Positions 34,876 through 48,370 of a stretch of 64,000 nt of DNA are shown here, piece after piece. Source of the DNA: Ecdyonurus torrentis (Eukaryota; Arthropoda; Insecta; Ephemeroptera; Heptageniidae). The notes beneath the pieces were generated by a model that saw only the letters and a program-made list of their open reading frames with translations, did not search any database and was not told the DNA's origin. Numbering within the stretch: position 1 is the stretch's first letter; each line of letters begins with the position of its first letter. The DNA lies in NCBI GenBank assembly GCA_949318235.1, contig OX439137.1:12458698-12522697 (forward strand). Reading direction: 5' to 3'. The translations under genes and the position numbers were made by a program.

Positions 34876-35279
34876 TTATAAGAGATCTAGCTCTTGATTA
34901 TCATTGATGGAAATTTTTTCTTAAGACCAGGATTTTTTGTTCTTTTATCATTGCACCAACAATGGAATAAATAAACTTAACTAAGGTTTAGATTAAGTGT
35001 TGCAATTTACGACGGTTAATACACCTTTCCAAAACATTTCATGTAAAGTAATTGTTATATTTATAAATATACTGTGAGAAGAAATAAGATTTTAATGTAA
35101 TATGAAGCGAAGGAAAATAAATTCTAATACACAAAACTATACGTTCCATACGGTCATTATAAAGCTATTGTTAAATATATTACAAATTCAATGGCAGATT
35201 TAGGTAAATTTCAGAGATACCTTTTTCAGGTTTTGAAAATGGTCCATTTAGCTGTGCCAAGCAACATGCTATTTTTATT

Positions 35280-35619
35280 TTAAGGGAGTAGGGTAGCGAC
35301 CTTATACTGTATCTCAAAAACTAGAAATGTTTTAAGTCTAAATTGTCATTTTGTAGCTAAGGGTTACACCTAGCCGTGATAAAAATTTCACGATGTTTGA
35401 CCGTCCCGAAAAAAAGGAAAAAATTATTGAAATTAACATTGGGCCTTATCGGCTTAAAATTTCAAAAAAATCATATAAAATTAATTTGCACTGTGAACCG
35501 CCAAAAATTTTCTATATTTGAAATTATCACAAGCTGAAGTATCATTGTGCAAAATTTCAGATTTTTTTGACGGTAAAAGTTTGAGTCTAATAGCCGACGT
35601 CGGTACCCTACTCCCTTAA
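35280..35619. mobile_element. MITE family K, copy 3
   Basis: TTAA-bordered, TTAAGGGAGTAGGGTAGCGA to GTACCCTACTCCCTTAA, about 340 bp. Same orientation as the copy at 36653-36994. Confidence 0.85.
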
Positions 35620-36128
35620 ATACAGTTATACAAATGTATAATAATAATATAATAATATATTATACTTTTGCACTATACAGTGTGATACATAATAATATAA
35701 ATAAATGTGGTGATAAAAACAGTACAATATATTTCTTTTTCAATATCTTATTGCCTCTTTAGCTGTATTTTATCATCTGTGTGGGTACATATATATAGAA
35801 ATTATACTAACAATAATATAGCTTTATATGAGGGAAGTTGATATGAAGCAAACTAAATCACTATCATGAGAGTACAGTTACAATGTCTGTAGTTAATGTA
35901 GGTGAGAAATATATACCATAATAAATGTTAGTGCAAAATAGTTTTGGTCCATCGTTACAAAATGGTATAGTAAATCTAATGTACAATGCTTTATGTAATT
36001 TTCAATATAATAAGCTTTCATTTTTAATCTAAATTATTTTCTGTGATAAAAATTTATGCTGAATTACGAGCAATACAATTACTATTACAATTACGTTTAT
36101 TGCTCTATTGTAAAAAGTGTGAATTTTG

Positions 36129-36131
<3 letters not shown>

Positions 36132-36220
<89 letters not shown>
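36132..36220. repeat. Compound (CT)n-(AT)n microsatellite
   Basis: A CT run at 36132-36170 switches directly to an AT run at 36171-36220 with no intervening base. Confidence 0.95.
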
Positions 36221-36222
<2 letters not shown>

Positions 36223-36652
36223 CTTAAAAGTTGCCTATAGTATCTGAAAAGTTGACTTTAATGCTATTCTTTCATTTTAACATTTTATAACGATATTAAA
36301 TTTCAAATCTTTTATTTTCAAACTTTTGTCTCATCTTGTATTACCATGCAACAACAACAAAAAACTGTGTTATTAAAATATTCTTTATGAATGTATTTTT
36401 ATATAGTTATTGTTATGAGAAATTAATATTATTATTCGCATGGTGTTTTTAATTTCCCTCCCCGTAACGCAATTTCCACGGAGCTGTTTTTTTGTTTGTT
36501 AAGAGGTACTGCGCTTCGTAGCAGGTTTTTTTTCCCCCTTTCTTTTTCCTTTTTACAACAATAATTAATTAATATAATATGCAGCAGTAGAAAAAAAAAT
36601 GTCACTAAAAGCATTCACCTTTAAAATGTATTCAAATGATGGTGTTTTAGTT

Positions 36653-36994
36653 TTAAGGGAGTAGGGTACTGACCTTATATCTCAAAAACTAGAAGTGTTT
36701 TGGGTTTAAATTTGGTGTCATTGTGTAGCTAAAAGTCACACCTAGCCGTAATAAAAATTTTAAGATATTTGACCGTCCCAAAGAAAAGAAAAAAAAATAT
36801 TGAAATTAACATTGGGCGTAATGGGCTTAAAAATTAAAAAAAAAATCATATAAAATTAATTTGCAAGGTGACCCCTCAAAAGTTTTATGTATTGGAAATT
36901 GTCTCAAGCTGAAGTATCATTGTGCTAAATTTCAGATTTTTTTGACGAGAAAAGTTTGAGTCTAATGGCCGACGTTGGTACCCTACTCCCTTAA
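36653..36994. mobile_element. MITE family K, copy 4
   Basis: TTAAGGGAGTAGGGTACTGA to GTACCCTACTCCCTTAA, bordered by TTAA on both sides. More diverged internally than copies 2 and 3. Confidence 0.85.
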
Positions 36995-38149
36995 TTAACA
37001 TTGTCCATGTAACTACATATTATATGCCAATACAAAAAAAAAATCAATTTGTTTCGAGATTTTTTAATGCGATTAAATGACGGTGGCAAAAAAAAAATCG
37101 CAATGTGAAAATGCAATTTTTGTGCAGAATATTTCATATTTAACAACATTGAACTCTCTTTACAACACGCACGTGTATTTTTTATTTTACTTTTTTTTTA
37201 TTACATAAATACAGTTAGTGAGGGAACAGAAAAGATAAGATGATCTCAAGTGACACCTACCTTCGACCGTAACTTTGATCTTAAATTTCTTCTTTTTTTT
37301 ATTTTTATTTTTTTCCTTGCTCTGTGTCTGCTTCAGTGGATTTAAAAAAAAAAAAGCTTAAAAAAAAACTGGTATTTTCAGTATATGAACTTTATATTTT
37401 ATTTTTGCTTGAGAAATTTTTCTTAAAGATAACATGGTAAATGTTTAAAATAAAAAATATAGAATAGATTTAAATGTTCTTGGACTTATATTATACAGTA
37501 TTTATAATTTATTTAAAGCTTCAAACTTTATTAAAACATTTGAATTAATATTCAGTTTTCTATATACATATAATATAATATATAATACTTAAATTAATAC
37601 GATGTTTTCATAAGTTGAAAATCTGAAATAATTGCGTCTTTAATTCATTACTTTCTTTTGCAATTTACATATAATAATGTTTTACAGTCATGTTATAAAT
37701 TATAATGAAAAAAACTTAATTTGCAGACAAATCAAGCAAATAGGATGATTAAATTTCTATGTATTCATTATTTTTACGATATTATTTTAATTTTCATTTA
37801 CCGCAGATTAAAAAAAAATAAGAAACACAAAATTGAAAGTTCTTTTTTTTTTTTTCTTACTGATGATTTGATTATTAAAATGTCACGCTAAGAGATTCTT
37901 GTAAACAAAATGATTTAACATCATCTGTAAATTTTAAACAACTATAAAAAAATCCTATTATATAATAATATAAAGGTATAAATCAATTACTTTTATTGAT
38001 TATATTGAGTATTATTACCGGTGCAGTTATTATTTAAGAAGTACATAAAAATGATATATAATAATTGAAAATAACATTATAGCCAAAAAAAAAGATGATA
38101 CCACTATAACATAACCTTAACATTATTATACAGATTACTGTTTATATAT

Positions 38150-38186
<37 letters not shown>

Positions 38187-40056
38187 ATATATATATATTA
38201 TAGAAGGTTATTATTCGTGCATGCAACTATAAAAATCATGAAACGTGATGTTAGACATATTTTTCGTGATTTTGTACACCGTTCTCACATACATTTTTTT
38301 TTATGTATTTATGATAATTAAATATAAATATATAACATTTTTTTTTTCGTAATCTTCAAGTCCATGCGCAAGAAAATATATGAGAATTTTTGACCTATAA
38401 TAATTATTAACAGGTTCACTATCATTTATAAATATTGCGAGCGTGAAATTGTTTTATTTATTATTCTCTTTCTAACGTTTTATTTATTATTCTCTTTCTA
38501 ACGTTTTATTTATTATAATATTAAATATAACACTAGAAAACCTCTAAAGCTTTAAGTATACTACTATATAAAAAAAACAGACATGTAAAATAAGAGTCAT
38601 TTTTATGGTTATTAAATATATATAATAATCTGCCATCTAATATTGGAAAACACTAACCAAATTATTTTTAAACGACTTTTGAAACTTTTTTTTTTTTTTT
38701 TAATAGTATCAATCTGCAATTGCACTGAACCATTGTTATTTTTCATCCCCCATGCAACCGCATGTTTAATGGTAAAAACTGGGGATCTAAAACGTAGGCT
38801 CCCAAGAAATTTTGCATAAAAAGTCGCAACACTATACGGTGAACTATAAGACAAAAAATTTCTCCGAGAATGAAAATGATATTCGTGGGTACATAAGAGA
38901 ACAGTTAGTTGATAAGTTAATCAATGATATCAGAAGGATTGAAGTAAAATTTTAAGTATTGTGTATAAAAGTATATTTTTATAAATAACATTGTATTTTT
39001 ATTACTTCAATACTACCTTCAATACTGCAACTCTGTTGGGTTTTGTAAAAGAAACAATAATAACCCAAGCTAATACATTATAATATGTATGCGTATGCGT
39101 AGATGCGTGATGTTATGACTGTCGGATGAAAAGAATGAATAAATGAATCTTTAATATTGAATTTTCCAGCTCTCTTCATAAAAAATTGCATTTTATTGGC
39201 TTATGGCCATACAATGTGATCAGATGGAGATTTCAGTTGACGTAAAACTCCATTTAGATACATTTTATTCCCATATGCCAATGCCAATAGAATTCAATTT
39301 TTTATGAAAGAAAGAGTACATTTGAGAAAAAAAATAATATTGCCCTTGTTGAAATAGTTTGGAAACAATAGAAAATTTATAAAACTTTCAACGAAAATAA
39401 ATATAATCTTCTGTAAAACTAAAACTATATAAAAAGTAAGGTAAAAAATAAACAATCCTTAATGGTGATGAGAGGAACAACTAATAGGAAAAAAATTGAC
39501 ATTTTTGACCTAAGGATTTTCCAACTTTAAATTGCAAGATTTTATTATATCAGGATTATTTTATACTGAATGCAAAATTGTTAAATTTGCTAATAAAAAT
39601 CTCTAAAATTTTTTAATAAAGTCAAATTATTATTATTATAAATCACTATAGCACGCGTATTCGGCCCGTCACAATTGCGTAAACCTGCGATCACAACAGG
39701 ATTCTTGAGCACGACAGATGATCAAATTTTGACTTGATATTTTCTACAAAATAATAATAATAATAATACCATCTTTATGATCTACTTTTATTAATCACTG
39801 CTGTTGCTTTTCAGTTATATAGGATACAGGGTGTTTCCGGACTTTTTTTTTTTTTTTAAAATTTTTTTTACTATTATTGTTTTTAACCTTTTTTCCTGGT
39901 TTCAAACACTTCAAAGTATGTCTAATATTCATCATTTGATTTTTTATTTCCCTAGTTCTTGCTTTGGCTTAAAATACATCGAAGTACTATAGTATTCATC
40001 ATTGAATTGTTTCTGGCCTCGGTGCAGTAGTATTCTCATAAAAAACGCTAGTATAG
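36995..40056. other. Gene-free AT-rich stretch
   Basis: Holds (TA)n at 38143-38199, two and a half copies of a 26-bp tandem unit (ATTATTCTCTTTCTAACG core) at about 38451-38517, and several poly(A)/poly(T) runs. No gene recognised; the small frames at 38612-38854 and 39804-39992 lack any known domain. Confidence 0.5.
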
Positions 40057-40399
40057 TTAAAGCCTTAGACCACATAAAACAACATGTGCTTTTTAATGAA
40101 TAAACATGAAATGGGATCTTTAAAACTGATGACAATTTTTACCAGAATGTTAATGTAGCTCCACGAGAGAGCTTAAAAATACTGTAAAGTATGCAATTTG
40201 CTTGAAAATTCATGTTTATGACGTCAGAGACATGTAAAAATTAGTATGAAAATGTTGTGCAGGCTGCATAAATCGAATATTCTGATCACTGTTACGGGGC
40301 TTCTGTTGGGTTTTAAGACAAACTAAAGTTATTTATGCGTAAGTTCCATCAAGTGCTTTGTGATAAATGCTTATGTTTTTCTCTGGTCTATTCTTTTAA
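40057..40399. mobile_element. MITE family I, copy 4
   Basis: TTAAAGCCTTAGACCACATA to GGTCTATTCTTTTAA. TGACGTCA at 40219-40226. Confidence 0.85.
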
Positions 40400-41194
40400 T
40401 TAGTGGGAGCGCGCATTTTGCCACCTCATCTGTGATTGGTAAGCGCTGGTCACCTCCATTGAAACATGATTTTCTGTGCATAGTATTATATACTCAATGT
40501 TTACTAAAATATTAACATTTATACGTTTTGTTAATTTAATTTAGTTTTTTTTTTTTTTTTTTTTTTTTTGTAATGAATAAGCAAGAAGTTATTATAACAA
40601 AACGCAGTTAACTTTCATTCATTATTGGTAAATTATTATATAGCAATTACTCGATGTGCACTAAATTTTACAGTATGTATATAAAATATAAGTTTTCAAG
40701 ACCAACTGAATGTGACGCTTAAATGTATTCTTCCTTGTATAATATAGAAAATTGAAATTATATAAAAATTGAATAAACAAATTTTAATATAATAACTGTT
40801 GTTATTGTTACTATATTTACGTACTGTTTATTTGTAACAATAATCATTTTAATATACTTGAACAGTAACGGTGCATGTTGATCAACTGCTACTGTATTGT
40901 TAGTTTTGTGTTTTGATAGAAAAAAAAATACAAAGAACTTATGTTGAAAAATGATTAATGATCTTAAAATTATTGCTTTTATATATTTTAATTAAAAAAA
41001 AAAGTATCATAAAATAATAATATACTGTACAAGAATAAGAAAAAAAATCTACTGTATAGTGAAAAATCAGGGACCTATGTAGATTGGGAGCAATATAATA
41101 TAGAAGATTATTATGTTTATTTGATTTTTTGTCAGGTTTGCAAAAGCATGGATAAAGAGAGATACTTTACATAACCTCACTAGAATCTATGGCT

Positions 41195-41230
41195 GGACCG
41201 AGGAAACCGGGATTCCCGGGGGCCTAGGCT
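41195..41230. repeat. GC-rich segment related to the 28822 hairpin
   Basis: ACCGAGGAAACCGGGATTCC followed by CGGGGGCCTAGGC, a diverged copy of the GC-rich hairpin at 28822-28852. The surrounding words (CCTCACTAGAATCTATGG) may belong to the same repeat. Confidence 0.45.
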
Positions 41231-41523
41231 GGACCCAATATCCTGGGTACACTACATGGAAAGAATAAGTTACTTAATTTAAGCCACATTTATATATAAT
41301 TATAGCATAAATGATAGTAAATTGGAATAACATAAAAAATTATGCTGTGTACATCATAATGCTTATAATTTGAAGCATATTTATTATGAAGTATACCATA
41401 AATTATTCATTATTGAACAAATTGTGCTAAAAATGGGCTTGCATAATTAATACGTGTGTCCGTGCTGAGTGAAATTCATATTTATGTTATAAGTAAATCA
41501 GCTAATATTAATTAAATTGTACC

Positions 41524-41866
41524 TTAAAGGAATAGACCAGAAGAAAACGTAAGCATTTATATCACAAAACACTTGATGGGACTTATATAAATAACTTTAG
41601 TTTGTCTCAAAACCCAACTGTAACTCCGTAGCAGTGATCAGAAAATTCAATTTATGTAACCCGCACCACATTTTCATACTAAATTTTGCATGTTTCTGAC
41701 GTCAGAAACATGAATAGTCACGCAAATTGCATACTTTACAGTATTTTCACGCTCTCTCGTGAGGCTACATTAACGTTATGGTAAAAATTGTCATCAGTTT
41801 TGAAGATCCCATTTCGTGTTTATTCATTAAAAAGTACATGTTGTTTTATGTGGTCCATGGCTTTAA
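41524..41866. mobile_element. MITE family I, copy 5 (inverted)
   Basis: TTAAAGGAATAGACCAGAAG to GGTCCATGGCTTTAA, in reverse orientation to the copy at 40057-40399, 1.1 kb away. TGACGTCA at 41697-41704. Confidence 0.85.
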
Positions 41867-43830
41867 TATATAAACAAATGATTAAGTGATATAAAATATA
41901 CAAAGTTTTTAAAATAATAAAATTATTATTTATTATTTTTTTCGTACAAGAATAAATACTATTGTTTATTTCATATTCAATTATGGGTCCCTAGAATTGA
42001 ACCGACTGAGAAGTGGACCACTAAAGGAGTATTCGTGCTATATAAATATGTACATATTGTAAAATAATAACGATTTAATAACTTTAAACTTAATTTTTAT
42101 TATTTAGTAAATAGAAATCGCAAGATTAAACAATAGTAGCATCAAACTACTAATTGTGCAACTTCAACTTTTTAAAAATAAAATCACGCAAAATACATTG
42201 TATTTTATGAAGTATATAATATAATAATAATAGTAAATAAAAATAATTCAATTTTAAAATTACATGTTAGAATTTTGATTAGTATACTCATATTTATTCT
42301 CATACGCAAGTTAAAACAATAATACTCATCATATAGATACAAAATTTCATAATTTTCTTGATCTATTTAGAAATGCAGGAAGTAGTTTTTCACTTTTTTT
42401 AATGCTTTATTATTAGCTAGTATTATTATTTGATCTCAATTTTTCTATTTTTTTTTCCTTTTCTTTTGAAGTTAACGCGCTTGCACCTATATAATTTTTT
42501 ACGCTTTTCTTAATTTGTGCTTTACAAATATATAAAGCAAAACAACCGTATTTTTTTTATTGTATTTCTTTTTATTTGGTTCAATGCTTTTGTTTTTTAA
42601 AACTAACATGGGCCAATGAACAAATTGCGTAAAGTATTATACGATTAAATGTTTATTTTGAGTTGTATTTTTTTATTCTGAGATGAGATGCGCAACTTTT
42701 GCACTTATAGTTAGTAAGAATAGAAAAGGATATAGAATATATTTATTTAGAAAAAAAAATCTAACACATATACCATTATACATAATGATTTCTATATACT
42801 GTATTACTACTACTACACACATCATGACATTTTAGTTTGATAAATATACGCGTATCGCGTATGTATATGGTCGTATAATATCTAAAGTATAGGCATACAA
42901 TTTCGTTATATTTTTTTTTCTATTCTATGTATAATTATTAATTATATATTTTTACTGTGTTAAATTTATATGTCTTTTCTTATGCAGTACATACGCAAAA
43001 TAATAATAATAAAATTCAATACTTATTTGAAGTTTATGGTTTTTGGATATAAATATTATGTTGCTCCAGTTGACATTACAGCCTCATGAAAGGTTTTGGA
43101 ATCAATTATTTATTTAAGAATAAAACAATAAAAATTTAATTAAATTTTAAGTCACGATGGCCTCTTTTTATTCCAAAGTCATTTTTATTTTAATTGATCG
43201 TATTTTTATACAAATTAAAGATGCAAAATTGCAAACTAATTTAAGTGCAATAATTACTTGAATTGAACTGTGTATAATATCACTATTAAAAGTTAAATAA
43301 TATTGAAAGCAAATCAAATTGCGTGTAGGTTAAATCATTGGCATTTTTTTTTAAATGTACATAGAAATCGTTTTCTCCACTATAGGTTAAATTATGCAAC
43401 AATTGATTTTTTTTTTTATATTTGTGAAATTTGTTACTAAAAGAAAATCTGTGAATGTAACCTTCTCTCTCTCTCTCTTTCTCTCAAATAATTATGTAAA
43501 AAAATATTTCTGTTCAAGTGTAATTGAAAGTAAAATGTACAATGTCGTGTAATATTTTCCAATCAATAGCTATGATTTCTACAATTCTATTTTTAAGTAA
43601 TAGTCTCTATACAATAAATTGCAAGTTGACTTAATGCATGACTTCTTCAAAAAAAATTACACCTTCATTATGTTATGCATTATTTTTATAGTATGCATGT
43701 TTTCAGTTTTGTCCATGATATATATTATGATGTCTATTTCTAGATCTGATATTTTTATGTTTGTACTGTGTGTACCTCCAATGTACTGGACTTATGTCTG
43801 TATTTGAAAACAACAATAAATCAAAAATAC
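41867..43830. other. Gene-free AT-rich stretch
   Basis: Only short homopolymers, a few TAATAA runs and a short (CT)n at about 43463-43485. Nothing recognisable as a gene or element. Confidence 0.5.
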
Positions 43831-43962
43831 TACGTACAGCTCTGGCCAAAAGTTCCCGAACGGGGCAGCGGCGGCCGCTGCGTTTTCTCATAAAGATAAC
43901 ATAGTGTGGTTGCGGGTTGCCTATGCAAATCGTTCGGGAACTTTTGGCCAGAGCTGTACGTA
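43831..43962. mobile_element. Tc1/mariner-like MITE with perfect 32-bp terminal repeats
   Basis: The outer 32 bp at each end (43831-43862 and 43931-43962) are perfect inverted repeats. They contain TACAGCTCTGGCCAAAAGTT; TA immediately precedes CAGCTCTGG on each side, compatible with a TA target site. The core includes a GC-rich palindromic patch, GCAGCGGCGGCCGCTGC, at about 43866-43882. No coding capacity. Superfamily assignment is inference from the ends. Confidence 0.7.
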
Positions 43963-45253
43963 AATAACTACCTGTACCTGTTTGAAATGACTTTAAGACG
44001 AGGCTTATTGACCCTGAGATCTGATATTTTAGGGTGCAAGATAGAAGTGGCTCAAAAATTGCCTTTATAATATTAAACTATAACATTATATATTTATTAA
44101 CACATAAAACTTCTGTTGAGTATAAAATGTAGGTGGAACTTGAAATATCATGGTGATTGACATATATAAGAAAAACCGTGGTAAACTGACATAAATAATG
44201 GAGGTTATCGGTTAAAAAATTTATTAAAAATTTTCTATGGCTTAAAACACGTAAAAGTATGTCTAGTATTTCTTATTTAAATTTCTCCGAAATCGGTGGA
44301 GTAGTTTTTTAAAAAATCACAAAAAAAATGTGTTTTCCCCATAAGCGTAATGTTAAATTAGGAGATCCTTAGCTTTCCCCGCGTCTCCCCGCTCGCTAAA
44401 CCGATAAGCTCCTATACAAATACCAGCAAATAATAAAATAATAAGCTCTAATGATTTGCTGAGAGGATATTTTTAATAGTAGGTTAGGTTATAGGATTTA
44501 AAGGTGACAAATGAACCCCTAAAACAACCCTTAAAAATTTTATCGCTGAACTATCATCCTCACTATTAATTCAAAAAATCCTGTGAGGTAGGAATTGGCA
44601 ACCCTAATTTCACCCCAATTTACATTGATTTTTTATATATTTTTTTAATATCCCTGAAATATCAAATCTTGATCCCATTGTCTCCCCATAACGGAGGGTG
44701 ATTCAGGGAGTATGGTCCTCGATAATTTAAATTTTCTTCTAGCTCATGCTAAAATTTTAGGTCCCAGTGTCATTACAAATATGTACACCGAATTTTGATA
44801 CACTCGTTACTTGTAATCATAATGATAGAAACTGCCTTAGAATTTGAACATTTCATTTCTTAGCGAAAACCAAAAACTAATTAAAAAAATTAATAATAAT
44901 AACATAAAAGAAAAGAAAAACAAGTTGTTATTTTTTTAAGAATTAACATTATATTCTTGTATTTAAGTATGTTTATGTACTTAATATTTATTGTTTTGTT
45001 TTTACAATTTTTCTATCCAACAAACAAAAAAAAATAACTAGATTTTAAAATATATTCAATAAGGAAAATAAGTAATAACACATTTCATAAGAAACATTTT
45101 TTTTTTAAGATACAAAAATTAATATGATCTTGACCAGAAATTTAATGTGGTTTTAAATTGAAAAATCATCTCACGACCTATATAATAATAAAACAAAAAT
45201 TGGTTTCCAATTAAGTACTTATTTACTAAATTATTTTATTATACCTTTAACTT

Positions 45254-45256
<3 letters not shown>
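43963..45256. other. Gene-free stretch, possible decayed transposon at 44200-44840
   Basis: 44200-44840 is less AT-rich than its surroundings. It includes CTCCGAAATCGGTGGAGTAG, resembling the AATCGGTNNAGTAGTTT phrase common in arthropod repeats, but no open frame or terminal repeat identifies it. Confidence 0.35.

Positions 45257-45328
<72 letters not shown>
45257..45328. repeat. (TA)n microsatellite, about 72 bp
   Basis: Perfect alternating AT/TA. A short (GA)n lies at 45420-45438. Confidence 0.95.
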
Positions 45329-45331
<3 letters not shown>

Positions 45332-45879
45332 AATTGAATTGTATTTGTAGTGAAGAAATTTTCTAAAAATTTAGTAATTATAGAATCTTTATCTTGTATT
45401 AGAGTGTATTTAAATTAAATGAGAGAGAGAGAGAGAGATACACAAATCTTGTTTCGTCTCTCATTGTTGTACGTATTACGTTTCATTACTACAGTAAATT
45501 TTTTTTTTCGTGTTCTACTCAACACGCAAGAGATCCGGGTTCGACTATAAGCCACTAGGTGGTTTTAAACTCAGGTGTCATGGTTCAAAAAAAAAAAAAA
45601 AAAAAAAAAGTGATGATGCATGCGGAAAATATTTTGTATGCAGTCGAGTAACCCCACTCGTGAAGCAAAAATACTCAAATAAATACTACCGGGTAAGAAT
45701 CATAGTACTGTTTAAAAATCACGACCATGTAAGCAGTTTGTATAGACTAATTGACGTGGCCGGGTTTGAGTAAGCCAATGACTGTAACAATCAGCAAAAA
45801 AAAAACAAAAAAAAAAAAAAAGTTTTTACTTTTTTTAACAGAAACAAAAATATTGGAAATTACCAACAGCGGAGTACTC

Positions 45880-46105
45880 AAATATATACGGACAAAAATA
45901 ACTATATGTAATATGCTAGCTCATTTTTAGCTCAATTTGTTCAATACAGCATTATGCTATGCTATACTGCACAATAACTATGCTTAAAAACAAAAATATT
46001 ATATTGTATAGCATAATTATTTATGTTGTACTAATTTAGCATAATTTATGCTACAATGACAAAAATACAGTCAAAATTACGTAATTTATTCCGTCCGTGT
46101 ATAGC
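45880..46105. repeat. Possible inverted-repeat element (family O-like)
   Basis: Left ATATACGGACAAAAATAACT pairs loosely with right TTATTCCGTCCGTGTATA; the interior is rich in TAGCATAAT words on both strands. Similar ends (ACACAGAAAAAATTAACTTA / TTTTTTCCGTGT) flank 57334-57516. Weak support. Confidence 0.4.
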
Positions 46106-46913
46106 CTAGAGTTATTGTAGCACTATTGGATTTCAATTTTTAATATCAATTCAAGGTATAATATACTTAGGTATAACTAACCATAATAAAGTCATATGGT
46201 GGATCAATATTTTCGATATGCAATATAATTTTGATTGCATGACAATCTCCATTAAAAGTAATCAAATTAATTGCATACAGTGCAAATATTGTTTCGTAAA
46301 AAAATAAATCATAAAGACTATTATAGTTCACGATTTTTTTTTATCTTTTTAAATATTCTTTATTTTATTATATAATGTTTTTATGACATAAAAAATTATT
46401 CTTAAAAAAATCAATGAAAAAATATTATGTCACCACAGTTTTATTTTCTTGTGTGAACTCTTTTTAAATTACATCAAGAGCAAGCATAATATATACATAT
46501 TTCACGCATTTTTAAATATATAAATAACAATAATATAGTTACCACTAATCCGTTTAATATTATCATGCATATCGTGAATAAGAAAAAAATTATTTAGATC
46601 TGGTTAATTTTTTTATTATTATATAATTTTTAAATGTATCACACACACATAAATATATATCACATCATTTTGATACGGTTTACAATTTTTGACACAACCT
46701 ACTTATTTATTTTTTGTTTTTTTTCAGCATCTTGTTTCTTGGAACCCGTTAAAATATTTTTATAGTTCAGGTTCAGATTATGTATGGTTTATAATATATA
46801 CGCATGATAAATTCCAAAATTATATATCTCAATCTTTTGTCTTTATGTATAAGAAAAAAATTGATTTTCTTTTATCGATGAAATCGAAATACACATACCA
46901 TAAAATGAAACTT

Positions 46914-47252
46914 TACACATACACACTAAAAAAAGCGTTGAAACGCTTGTACACATTTTTGCAATGCTTTAAGTATTGTAGAATCAACGGTTATGACGTC
47001 ACTAAACGTTGACAATCTAACGATAAAATCGTGAATGACGTCACAAGCGTTACAATCACAATGGAATAAACGTTAAACTTGGTCGTTACAAATCTACGAT
47101 TTTTTTATTTAATCCCAACGCTTATGACGTCACTAACGTTTTTATTGTTAAAATATCAACGTTTAGTGACGTCATAACCGTCGATTTCACAATACTTAAA
47201 GCATTGCAAAACTGTGTACAAGCTTTTCAATGCTTATTTTTTAGTGTGTACA
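46914..47252. mobile_element. MITE family M with four CRE palindromes
   Basis: Inverted arms of about 100 bp: ACACACTAAAAAAAGCGTTG at left and, inverted, ACACACTAAAAAATAAGCAT at right. The arms continue through TTTGCAATGCTTTAAGTATT and GGTTATGACGTCACTAAACG. TGACGTCA occurs at 46994, 47036, 47125 and 47167. A frame crossing the left arm has no recognisable domain and is treated as incidental. Confidence 0.8.
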
Positions 47253-47420
47253 TATCATGACGCCATAGCCCCTTTCGGGGTAGGCCAGGACGAATCCTTT
47301 CTAGTAAGAGGGCTTACAATGATCTGTGGCTTACCAGACCATAGGCTCTACCCTACCACACTCCTCTGGGCTCCTACTACCAGACCTGTGTAGCTCGGAC
47401 CACCATAAAAATCAAAATAA
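47250..47420 (-). mobile_element. LINE 3'-end relic (RTE-like), probable
   Basis: On the minus strand the segment ends CGAAAGGGGCTATGGCGTCA then TGATATGT. The LINE at 6559-7312 ends AAGGGATTTATAGCGTCATG then ATATGTATG, so the two share a 3' terminal motif. The segment is GC-richer than its flanks and carries no reading frame. It abuts the right end of the family M MITE. Confidence 0.5.
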
Positions 47421-47735
47421 GAAATGCAAAATTCACTCAGACTTAATAATGAGAAACGGACAGTGGTATTATATTTTTATTTACTGTATTTATTATTACT
47501 ATTTAAGACATCAATAAGATATCAATAGATCATTAGCTTATCGATATTTGAGTTGAAAAAACTTTAATGTGTAATTATATTATAAATTGATATTTTGTCT
47601 CGTGATAAAATATAATTATGAGATTTATAAAAGAAAATATTACTAAAGGTCTTTGAATTTTTAATTAGTTGCTTGAACTTGAAATTATATAAGTGGTAAT
47701 CAGTGATCGGAAACGTGATCATCATTTCTGACAAT

Positions 47736-47738
<3 letters not shown>

Positions 47739-47828
<90 letters not shown>
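47739..47828. repeat. (GA)n microsatellite, 90 bp
   Basis: Perfect dinucleotide run followed by GA-rich AGAGGAGGAGGGG. Confidence 0.95.
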
Positions 47829-47833
<5 letters not shown>

Positions 47834-48030
47834 AGGAGGGGTAAATTATGAATTAAATATCCTTAAAAATGGATACGATTTTTTTTATTATTTATTATTA
47901 ATATTTTAATTCTGGTGTCACCGATAATGATTATAATGATACGTATCATTAATCGTATCGTGTTGTACAACACAAAAACTTAAATATACGTTAGGAATAC
48001 AATACTAATATTTTTCAGTAAACTAATCCA

Positions 48031-48370
48031 TTAAGGCGGGAAATCAGGTACTACGGGATTTGACTAAAAAGTTGTAAAGAAAGAAAAATCGGAAATTTTG
48101 CACAGTGATACATTAGGATAAGGTATCTTCAAAAATGTAAGAAATTTGGGGGGTCACCATGCTAGATTTTGAATTATGAATTTTTGAAATCTTTAGTCCC
48201 ATAAGAGCTTTTGTTAATTTTACTAATTATTTTCTGTCTTATCTGATGGTCATGAGTTCTAAAAGTTTTATCATAGGTAGTTGTTACTATTAACTTTTAT
48301 ATGGTATCATAAAATTTGGGATATTTCTTTTTAGATTTTGATATGCAAGCCATCTGAATACAACCCTTAA
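48031..48370. mobile_element. Diverged family K MITE (K-prime), copy 1
   Basis: TTAAGGCGGGAAATCAGGTA to CATCTGAATACAACCCTTAA. It shares with family K the order of landmarks (GAAATTTTGCACAGTGATAC, GGGGGGTCACC, CCCATAAGAG) but is a distinct subfamily. The second member is at 62881-63181. Confidence 0.75.

Noticed and set aside
45530..45580. Possible tRNA-like B box (GGGTTCGACTA)
   Set aside because: It does not match the GGTTCGANNCC consensus, and no A box or cloverleaf could be drawn.
46689..47012. 107-codon plus-strand frame
   Set aside because: It runs from unique AT-rich sequence into the left arm of MITE M. No recognisable domain, and it ends within the transposon.
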